Source of the DNA: Plutella xylostella
Taxonomy: Eukaryota > Arthropoda > Insecta > Lepidoptera > Plutellidae
DNA: 64,000 nt
Direction of reading: 5' to 3'
NCBI RefSeq assembly: GCF_932276165.1
Contig: NC_063987.1
Location: 5,456,001-5,520,000, forward strand
The position numbers and the translations under genes were made by a program. Position 1 is the first letter of the stretch. Each line of letters begins with the position of its first letter. Below are positions 27,116 to 36,300 of the stretch, piece by piece. Below the pieces are notes generated by a model that was not told the DNA's origin, ran no database searches, and worked only from the letters and a program-made list of their open reading frames with translations.

Positions 27116-29084
27116 CAATTAAAAACATTACTCTCCTCCTTCGGCAGTCGGGTAAAAATGAAACAATAACGAGTGTTCTCGTAATTGTAGGTACCTATCC
27201 AACTAAACATCTTTCTTTGTAAGTTTAGGCGCATGCTAAGCATTCGTATGGCTTTCAGAAGCATGGTATTGGGTTCCACTTCGAATGTTTGTTTTACCTT
27301 CACATGAATTGGTAATATCACGTTGCAATTTTCACGTATCGAACGATAATTCTTAGAAAAACCTATACATTTTGGGTTCCGAAACAGGATTTTTCAATAT
27401 TTATAACATAAATATTTCTAGAGTAGGTATGTAAATACTGAAAATTCATGTTTGTCGAACCGAAATGCATAGATTTTTGTAACGTTGAAACTCTCGACTA
27501 AATTCTGATTTAATAACTGGCCAGTGGCCACTAATAGGTAGATACATTATTGGATTTCATATTTGTACAAAATAAAACTTTATATACCAACACAACAGTT
27601 CCCAATCCGAACTTTCCACGTAATCCAATTACGTAGCTATCGCAAACATAGGAAATACACCATTCCATCGGATCTCATCACCAGATCAAAGACTCGATAA
27701 ACTCGTGACACCAGACATTTGATCACATTAGTAACAACACCGCGAATCGCCTCTGAAAATATTAGTCGCCACATATAAACGAACGCTACTTAGACGAACA
27801 CAGGATTTCCATTACCCACCTACTGGGCGTTCATCGTTAGGTTGGCCTGCAGACAATGCGGTAGCCACCGTTTCGACGTCCTTACCACACCGGAATAAGG
27901 CCGGTAACAGGCTGATGTTTTCGCAGGTAACCCATCTTAAGAGACCGGTTATACTGAATAGGTTCAACTTGGCTTGACAGCCTTTGGCAGGCAGAGCTGC
28001 GATCATATTACTTTCTTCTGTGTGAAGTATACAGGGAAACATGTTAAAGGTAACGAATCAATAAATTAGTTTTAAAAGGTTGGGTAAGGACATATTTCTG
28101 TCATTCATAGCTTAGCAATTCTGTCACTCATATCGAGATACGGAATTAATATTTGATTAGATTATAATTAATAATCAATTGCCAGATGAAGCTTGCTGTA
28201 GATTTAGACTCCAGGATATATCTAGGATTAACTTAATTGCAAATCCCTAGCTAGACAAAAAACAATTCAATTTATTTGCATCTTAATTTTTTTTAGTAAA
28301 CGAACCACTACATGGATACTAGGTACTTTCAAATACTGACTTTACTGTGGCACAACTGATATCGGAAGATATCGATCGAACCAACCGTCGACTGCATAGT
28401 TATCGTTATCGACCTGTGAATTCTTATTTCAAACGTGGTGTAATAATAAAAGATGATAAAATTCAACAGCCGAGCCGCGCCCGCGCATGGACTTGTTATT
28501 TCTTTTATATAGGGTTGTCATTAGCCTCAATGGTCTGCTATAATTTTCTATAACATAAACTGCAAATAATTTAGTTCGTTCACTATAAAAGCGCTGATGT
28601 ATTAACGGCGCCTTGCCGTGAGAACGTCTTCGTTTGTTCAATTTATCAACACTTCTTAGAAACATGCTTACTAATATGTGTCTAAGAACAGACAGACAGG
28701 AGAAAACAAAGCGTGCCTACGGAGCTATTGTTCCATTAGACGCGTCGTCACAATGCCTTCACAACTGAATCTACAATAGTTAGAGAATTTAATTAAATCC
28801 ATGAATCAGTTAGTCGGCAACCCTAGACAAACCGCATGGCCGCATGACCAACCGTCGTCGCTGGTCGGGTTACAAAATGACGTCACTGCTAAGGCAGCCG
28901 GACCAGAGAAGCCATATCCATAAGTACTACTTGAACACACTAATATAAAACGTAAGCCTACAAACACAAAGACCAATTTAAACACCAACTTGAAGCGAGA
29001 GTTGAAGTCGCATTCAAAAATTAACCATGTTACAGCATAAACTTAGTTCTTTATTCAAATACCATGTTACTACGCTACGTTAAT

Positions 29085-29609
29085 TCATCTTATTGTTAGG
29101 TCCACGACCTGTGGTTGGCTTGCGATGTACACTGCTGCCATTGTACTTGGTGGTTTATTTAATAATGTGGCAGAAGCGGTGATGTGTGGTGTGCTAGAAC
29201 GAATAATCGGGTCAATGGAGTGGAGAAAGGGAGGATAAAATTGGGCCTGATTAATGAATGAGTTAATAAGCAGATGAACAGGAAATAACTCAGCTATTGA
29301 AGTGTACGGTGTCTTTATATGGAAGGGAAACTCAAGATGAGCTCGATTCGATTCGATAAGTGGTTCTAGATATTTTGTGTATAAAATTACTTTTGAAAAG
29401 AAACAGTGTAGCTTAGAAAGTGGCTGAGGACAGAGGTACTTTTTGATGTCTAACAATGGTTCTGTGGCATATTCGGGCAGATGGAAATGAATCATCAAAC
29501 GTATAACACATATGAAGGTAAGCCGATAACGGTAAAGAAAGAAATGTGCTAAGGTATGAGTCAGCTCAGATATTGCGACTGTCGATTTCAGCGGTTGGTT
29601 GAGTGGCAT
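29085..29609 (-). CDS. Unassigned 174-codon ORF
   Basis: An ATG-initiated open frame of 174 residues, the longest in the window outside the retrotransposon. The product is rich in Leu, Ile, Pro, His and Ser, with no signal peptide, no convincing membrane segment and no motif I recognise. No splice structure or polyadenylation signal supports it, and in 64 kb of sequence one such frame could arise by chance. It lies within the putative first intron of the minus-strand secreted-protein gene. Confidence 0.15.
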   Translation of the reverse strand: MPLNQPLKSTVAISELTHTLAHFFLYRYRLTFICVIRLMIHFHLPEYATEPLLDIKKYLCPQPLSKLHCFFSKVILYTKYLEPLIESNRAHLEFPFHIKTPYTSIAELFPVHLLINSFINQAQFYPPFLHSIDPIIRSSTPHITASATLLNKPPSTMAAVYIASQPQVVDLTIR

Positions 29610-29932
29610 TTAGGTTGGTAAAAATGAAAATCGTCTCAAAAGTTTAAAGGTATATAATATAATGTGGGTTAACTTTACTTACTGTGGTACTTTTGTGTGG
29701 TGAGTGTGTTAGTGTTCTTAGGCGTATATTATTTGGATTAGAAATATAACACTCTGTAGTATCTTATTTGTTTTCCTAGTCCTGCTTTAAAGATATTTCA
29801 AATAGTTTTTTTTTGTAGCTTCTCATTTATTATTAACTAGCTGACTTTGCCTACCCTGCTTACTACAAATTTGTTTTTTAAATTTATGGTATGAAATATT
29901 AAGTTTTATCTTGTAAATTGATAATTATTTTA

Positions 29933-30158
29933 CACTCACGGGCAATGAAAAGGTTCCACTGAGCAAAACAACTCCTAAGCGGAAAAAGCTAGCTTTATGG
30001 TGCCTTCTTCATCGTTAAAGTACATTTAACGGAGCATTAGGATATTAGCAACTAAACACAATCATATTTTGTTCAAATTTTAAATTAAATGTTAGAAAAA
30101 ATTGGGGTTGTTTTGTGTCGGCTTTTTGTGAGTGCAACTATTTCATTGCCCGTGAGTG
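29933..30158. mobile_element. Mariner-like MITE
   Basis: A 226 bp segment with perfect inverted ends CACTCACGGGCAATGAAA. It is preceded by TA; the right flank reads AA, so the expected TA duplication is damaged. A related left half is at 51,049, also preceded by TA. The TA target suggests a Tc1/mariner-type parent. There is no coding sequence. Confidence 0.65.
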
Positions 30159-30464
30159 AATAACTATTGTATAGGTAAATGCAGTGGAACTACTTATCTA
30201 GGTATTCCTTGACTGAACCCTTGGGCCCCATCAGACATACCGAACATCCATTGTTAAGGCTTTGTTCCCCTATTGTTTAGTAAGATTATTATGGTATCTA
30301 GGTACCTACCTACAGCCTATATAGTATCTAGGCTACCTAGCTAACTTGTAAGTAGTTAAGCACCTATATTTTCTACCTGAGAAGGGAATTTTCTATCTAA
30401 TAACGTAGACTTTAAAGGTATGTCTTACTTCATTGTGGTAATTTTTATAAATTCGGTGGGTTCT

Positions 30465-30560
30465 TGCTTTTCCCGCGAGCTTCGCTTTGTTTCAAATATA
30501 TTGCAATGGGAATCCGGGGATAAAAAATATCGTATGAGTTAATCCAGTGCCCCACTATAC
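30465..30560 (-). repeat. Diverged Helitron-like fragment
   Basis: Contains TTTCCCGCGAGCTTCGCTTTG and GGGAATCCGGGGATAAAAA, recognisable as an old, partial copy of the Helitron family in reverse orientation. Similar decayed pieces occur near 22,315, 44,045 and 55,284. Confidence 0.45.
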
Positions 30561-31139
30561 CAATTTGTTATGCCTTGAATGTGTAACAAACAACATACTC
30601 ACATAATTAACAAGTTTCGTCTTTATAATATTGTTCTGAAATTATTTTATATATCTACGATATGTTAAATTCTGCACATAGCGATGAAGGGTTAAGCCCA
30701 ACATGGGTACGTATATGGTAATTTGTTCAATTACAGCATACAATTTTCACAGAGTCGGTCGGTTGTATTATTGCATTAAAACTATAATTTTGTAATGAAC
30801 TTAGCAGGAAGATCGTTTTAACTACCTTAGTTTCGTATGTACAGTTATTATGTTAATATTTACATACAGGTAACCATAGCTAAGGCATCTATTATTATTC
30901 TTTAGTTTTCCTATCTATTACTTATACAAACTATGTTGTATTTGTAGCACCGACCTACTAGGGCTACTTATAAAATGTGTTTTGAGTCACAAATTGTTTA
31001 TTCAGTGATACTGATAAGTTAGTTTATCTATTGAGCAGCGTCATACAGATACTCGGTATCTAACTATCAATAATATCAATACTTAGCAAGAAGATACCTA
31101 GGTAGGAACGAATAGGTAGACAAGTCATTCTTGGTAATT

Positions 31140-31520
31140 GACATGGTAGGACAGGAAGTTCATAGATAGAGGTGCCTACCTACCTACACTTAGGTTTGCT
31201 GGTAGGTGCTGCTCGTGATATAGAGGTATGTAATAATTAAGAATAAGAGTAAGCCTAGATTAAATACCTACCTAGAATTAGTAGTTAAGTTAGTCATGGT
31301 TGGCATTTCATCAGGAATAGGCCTATGCCTCCTTGCTAATGGGACTCACCGGTAGTTAGCTACCTGCTATCTGTCTATAGTATATGTATAACAATATGGA
31401 TGGACTAAACCTATTCTTGAGTGTGAGATCGGTAGGTGGGCGTCAACGTCAGTGTTTTGTGGGCTTACCTACCTACTTATTCCGTACCTAGGTAGGTACT
31501 AATGTGCAGTTTACCTTAAA
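31140..31520. repeat. TAGG/CCTA-rich segment
   Basis: Many scattered copies of CTACCTAC, TAGGTAGG and CCTAGGTAGG in both orientations without a fixed period. This looks like degraded tetranucleotide repeat sequence. Confidence 0.4.
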
Positions 31521-31868
31521 ATACACACCTATGTGTATACCTATCTGGGCTGCAATATTTAACACCACTTACACATTGAAACATTTAAGTAGGTAGGTAT
31601 AAGTATATTTTTTTGATTTTCTACATTTGCACTATCGAGGTCGACGAGGTGCTTTACCAAGTGGTTAATAGTTAATAGTAGGTCTGATAATTCACCATGA
31701 ATCATGGAGCATGTTGTGTGTGATTCATACCATGAACTATGGTGGTATTTCTTAAATACGTGTGTTAGTAAAATTTCACAACGAGTCGAGCATTCAGAGC
31801 AGGAACAAAAGGAAGTGGCAACAAAGGCCACCACGCCATGCGCGCGCGCAGGTAACAACCGTTTTTAC

Positions 31869-31950
31869 CTTTAGAATGTTCCGCCGACGCAGCCGCCAGC
31901 ACGCCGACCAGCAAGGCGGCCAGAAGCCCCCTCTCGCCCCCACCAAACAT
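31869..31950 (-). CDS. First coding exon of a secreted protein (signal peptide)
   Basis: The minus strand reads ATG and 27 codons plus one base, ending at an AAAG|GTAAAAAC donor. The product, MFGGGERGLLAALLVGVLAAA then SAEHSK, is a textbook signal peptide: short N-region with Arg, Leu/Ala/Val core, small-residue cleavage site near ASA. In frame, the next upstream codons are 5'UTR-like. A GC-rich region to the right (32.3-32.56 kb) is the likely promoter. The exon ends in phase 1, matching the exon at 20,141-20,217. The protein family is not recognised. An intron of 11.65 kb would be ordinary for a first intron in a moth gene. Confidence 0.6.
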
Positions 31951-32560
31951 GTTCAATTCAATACTTTATTACTATTACAAACACGTCACAGTAAAAACTT
32001 GTCACAGCGGACAAACACGCACTCAAGACGTCTCGTAATCACACAAATCACGCACACTATCACAGCATTCGAACGCACATCCATTTGAAAAATGTCCGTT
32101 CCTGCGATAAGGTAACCGCTTCGCACGACGTCGTGGGTCGAGGCATGCAGGTAAACGAGCGAGCCTATTAAGTTTCAATAACTTAAAACTACTTATTTAA
32201 CTTGTTCTAAGTCGGTTAAACACTGTACACTAGGTTTGATACGGCCTTTCTACGCGAATAGTTGTTTGAGAACTTGACATTATTTCGTAAAATAATTTCG
32301 AAGTTCGGAGAAAAGGCGGCTGCGGCGCGAGACACGTCCGCCCGGCGCATCGTTCGGAGCAAACTGGCGTGAAGTGAGGGGGCAATCAACAAGTTGCGGT
32401 CGCGGCAGTGGCAGCGAGAGAAGCGCGGTTGACCAATCGTGGCGCGCGATTTGCACAGGAGCATGCGCGTCTCGCGTCTACATTCATGCTCGTCTATAGT
32501 TCGGCGGCCGGCTGCCCCCCGCGCGGGGGAGGGGAAACTTTTAAAACTGGTTTTATTTTC
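31951..32560 (-). promoter_or_regulatory. GC-rich promoter / 5'UTR region
   Basis: The segment upstream of the signal-peptide exon is much richer in G+C and CpG than its surroundings, especially 32,310-32,560, and includes the palindrome CACGACGTCGTG near 32,122. In an AT-rich genome this is the usual look of a promoter with 5'UTR. No TATA box or initiator could be fixed. Open frames on both strands here have no recognisable content. Confidence 0.4.
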
Positions 32561-33291
32561 GCGCAAAAAACGACAAGACAGGATTTCTCTTCTTCTTGTT
32601 TTACTGCGGTTACTTGTTTCCATGGCTCTCCTCTACTAGAACTGGATGTCGCTTGTGAACTTGAATGAAATTCACCTACCGCCCTTATTTACCTGCCTAT
32701 TTGTACAAGGAAGATAAATAAAATACAGTATCCTAATCTTATCTAAGTGCCGGCTCAATAGTTCGCTGAACTCTTTAACAGGTTTTCGGTTAGAGTTCGG
32801 TTATAGAACGATATTATAATTAAAATGTCATTTTAATTATAATTAGTTTATTAAAGTGGTAAAGTGTTTGCTGCTGGTTGTTTGTAAAATAAATTTTGTC
32901 TAATCTAAGGATTGTTAAAGTTTCGTCTATAGGGTGGGTAACAGAAAAGTATTTTTATTAGTTAGCAGACCTAGATAGGTAGGCACAATATTAATAACTT
33001 AATAGCAAGCACTATTTAACTAAGTAGCCTGACTAAGTAGGCTGCCTAAGTAAGAATAACAAATAATAAAATTAAGCTATCAATCATTTGCATCTCAATC
33101 ATACACACAATTAATTTGCTCATAAAATACACATCACGAAATCACGAATACATACATATTTATACAATTCAATTAGAAGAATTGGTCAAATAATTGTGGT
33201 GTGTATTGTGCCAGCAAAATGGAGTCAGCATATTATGCTATGCTGTATAAAATTTTTATACAATCATCATAATCATTAGCCTGATGATCAC
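32561..33291 (-). other. 3' flank of the spondin-like gene
   Basis: AT-rich sequence without ORFs. The 3'UTR must begin at 33,291; a coding-strand AATAAA near 32,957 is the first reasonable polyadenylation signal I see, but its use is inference. Confidence 0.35.
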
Positions 33292-33372
33292 CTAACTACA
33301 GGGCACGTAACATTCCCTAGTTTGCGTGGTCTCTTCTACTCCTGGGCAATGATCGTCGACGGATGTCAGCTC
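33292..33372 (-). CDS. Spondin-like gene, exon 9 (TSP1 end, stop)
   Basis: Acceptor TTTAATTTTTCAG; 26 codons and TAG. ELTSVDDHCPGVEETTQTRE leads into CYVPC, supplying cysteines four to six of the TSP1 repeat. The protein stops just after the repeat, so there are no further TSP1 repeats in this form. Confidence 0.85.
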   Translation of the reverse strand, partial: ELTSVDDHCPGVEETTQTRECYVPCS

Positions 33373-36300
33373 CTGAAAAATTAAATAATTGTTAAGTAAG
33401 GGTTATTATTATTATTAAATTCTTTATTGCACAAAGTAAATTGGTACAAAGGCGAACTTAATGCTAGCAGCATTTTCTACCAGTTAACCTTTGGTGATGT
33501 TGAAAAAGTGATTGGTAGTGCTTAAGGCTTTGAAGAAAGAAGATGGTTTATATTGAGTGCTTAACCGAAATATTAATATCTTAATATATACTTATCTATA
33601 CAATATAAATATACACATGATACCTAAATGAATACATTACATACATACATAAATACATACATAAAATTACTATCATCATCATCATCACACAGATAGGGAT
33701 CAGTTAGGCAGAATGTTCTGCTCTTGGAGGTAGTGGAGACGAACTTTAGATGGGTTCTTTACCAAGTGCCTATAGTGGGGCGAAATAGGTTAGAACATGG
33801 TACGCCAGATATTTACCTACATATTCTCCTAGGGAGAGGTATATAATATATTATGTCAAGCCGTAGTAGACAATTACGGGATGATAATGATTATGATGAC
33901 GAGGGATTAAGCTCTAACAAATGTGTAAATAATATAACTACTTACTTAATAAATAACAAGTCATGAAGTGGGAGCAAGGCTCCCATCTGAGGGAACCATT
34001 TACTTATTTGTTTTGATAACGATCGATTAGTTTGTAGTTTTTAGCACACATATAGTAAGTATTGTAGGTACCTTCTGACAATTCTGACCCTGCTTCACTC
34101 ACACGGAAAATAGACAAATTTAATCCTATAATCTACAGAATTGTCTATGTTATATCACAGGTAATATTATAATATTTATTTGTTATCTTATCTTATCTCC
34201 GCCCCGTACAACACGAAAGGGTTATTTTATACGTCCAATATTGGAGGAGGACTATGTCAACAGTGGCAGCAGGTAATCGTAATTCACTGGGTCTAGGCAG
34301 CCTATAATTCAGGTGGGATGATTTGTTTGTATTTTGTGGACGGTCCGCTTGGCCTCAAATATACTCTTTACAAGCATCAGTAAAAATATGATAAAATTTT
34401 AATATGATACAGACAAACTCCTACACTTTTTTCAAATTGAGAATACTTTATGAATGCCTGTTGTTCTTGTCATTCCTGCGGCCGCTACATGGGTTCGTTA
34501 TAGACGTTTAATGCGAGTTCTACCAATCATAGCTTCATATTTATGGCCTTTTATAAATTAAAAATAAATCTTTAACCATATTAATACCTTTTTTTCTCCA
34601 TACCTGGTATCCCTCTCCCAAGCTCTCTCCCCTGTTCTCCCGGAAGCGGACCTGGTTGCCGACGCCGCAGACGCCCCCGTCCAGCAGGCACGGGGACCAG
34701 TCCCCCCACTGGACGCACGAAGCACCCTCACTCCAGCCTAGGACTTGCGGCTCTGATAGCTCTTCTCTGTGAGGAGATTGGGGTGAAGTTTATGATATTT
34801 ATTTGTTTATTTAACTGTTTATTGCACACAAATAGGATAGGAATGTACAAAAAGGCCCTAGTACTAAAATCATTTAATACAAGCCATCTTTTAAGAGGTA
34901 CAGGGAAACTAAAACTAGTAAATAGGTGAGCCAAAGACACCGCAGACGCCCTGGTTCAGCAGGCACGGGGACCAGTCGCCCCACTGGACGCTTGAAGCAC
35001 CCTCACTCCAGCCTAGGACTTGTGGCTCTGATAGCTCTTCTCTGTGAGGAGATTGGGGTAGAGTTTATTAATTATTTATTTACTTATTTAAATCTTTATT
35101 GGACAAATTTAATATAGGATATAAATGAACAAAAAGGTGGGCTTAATGCTGAAAGAATTTTCTACAAGCCATCTTTTAAGAGGTACAGGGAAACTAAAAC
35201 TAGTAAATAGGTGAGCCAAAGACACCGCAGACGCCCTGGTTCAGCAGGCACGGGGACCAGTCCCCCCACTGAACGCACGAAGCACCCTCGCTCCAGCCGA
35301 GGACTTGCGGTTCTGATAGCTCTTCTCTGTGAGGAGATTGGGGTGAAGTTGGTTCATAATTTATTTTCTGTTTATTGCACAAAATTAAATATAGAATATA
35401 ATTAATGTACTAAAGGTGGGCTTAATGCTAAAAACATTTTCTACCAGCCAACCTACAGGAGGTACAGGAGTAGGTACTAGTAAATAGGTGTGCAAATAAT
35501 ATTGACTAAGGGTGCAGCCATGAAGCTGCTGCTTCCTGCTATTTTCACAGGGCAACCCTTTCACCACGGTGAGAAATTCTAGACGCACTTTAGGTCTCGT
35601 TAGATTTGTCGTATATCGTTGTATGATACGCTTTGAAGATTTTTGATTGATTAAATAGTTACCAGTAAGTAATAAAAAACGTTGTAATTTACACTGAACT
35701 ATATAAACCCACTGTGTCTGCAATGTTGATTGGCTCTTATTGTAAGCAATATGCAATCTCCATATTGCTTACAGTAAGAGCCACCCAACCCACCAAAACA
35801 TTTGTTAGCATTTTTATAGCAATTACTGGAAATAAAATAATAAACCTGCACTCACGGATTGTCACCCTCCTCTTCCGCTTCCTCCTCAGCATTCTGCTGC
35901 TGATGCTCCTCATCACAATCCTCGTCCAGGTGCGGGAACACGTCGAGCCTCCGCACCTTCAGCATGGCGAAGGGTTTCAGGTCCCGAAGGTTCATTTGGA
36001 AGAACGGGGAGAGAGCGTCGAAGGACCCTACTGAGACTCGCTCCACGTTCCGAACTGGTTGCGTCATTGTTTTCGGTATTGGCGTCTGGAGTAATGGGTT
36101 GGTTCATTAGTTAAATTACTAAGGTATCTTAGGTATTTCCTTTGAGTTGCAGAAAGGAAGGGTACCTTGCCTTGCTATGATAGTATACGGGAGACAGAAA
36201 TAGACTTAATGCCGACGTTAGGTTAAAGCTCCTATCTGCAATATGGATAAGTGGTGAATGAATTGAAACTACGCACTATCGTATGACTCAAATACTATGT

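Larger units (their letters stand above)
20218..31868. other. Putative 11.65 kb first intron of the minus-strand secreted-protein gene
   Basis: Mostly non-coding. It contains a LINE remnant at 22.4 kb, AT microsatellites at 25.1 and 27.1 kb, a possible plus-strand terminal exon at 25.7 kb, an unassigned minus-strand ORF at 29.1-29.6 kb, a mariner-like MITE at 29.9 kb and a segment rich in TAGG/CCTA motifs at 31.1-31.5 kb. A GC-rich patch near 23.6 kb and another near 24.4 kb have no assignable function. Confidence 0.4.
34791..35500 (-). repeat. Tandem array of repeat tails and exon fragments
   Basis: Three copies of a repeat tail (TTTATTGCACA or TTTATTGGACA start, GGCTTAATGCT, CTACAAGCCATCTTTTAAG, AAACTAAAACTAGTAAATAG) near 34,800-34,935, 35,090-35,220 and 35,365-35,490. 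The first two are fused to truncated TSP1 exon copies at GGTGAGCCAAAGACACC. Spacing of the exon acceptors is 275 and 285 bases, so a unit of about 280 bp was duplicated in tandem. Confidence 0.7.

Noticed and set aside
27812..28042. 76-codon minus-strand ORF
   Set aside because: No start context, splice sites or recognisable domain; the region looks like decayed repeat sequence.
35714..36107. Plus-strand 106-codon ORF and a second minus-strand frame over exon 7
   Set aside because: Both are out of frame with the Spondin_N coding exon, whose phases fit its neighbours.
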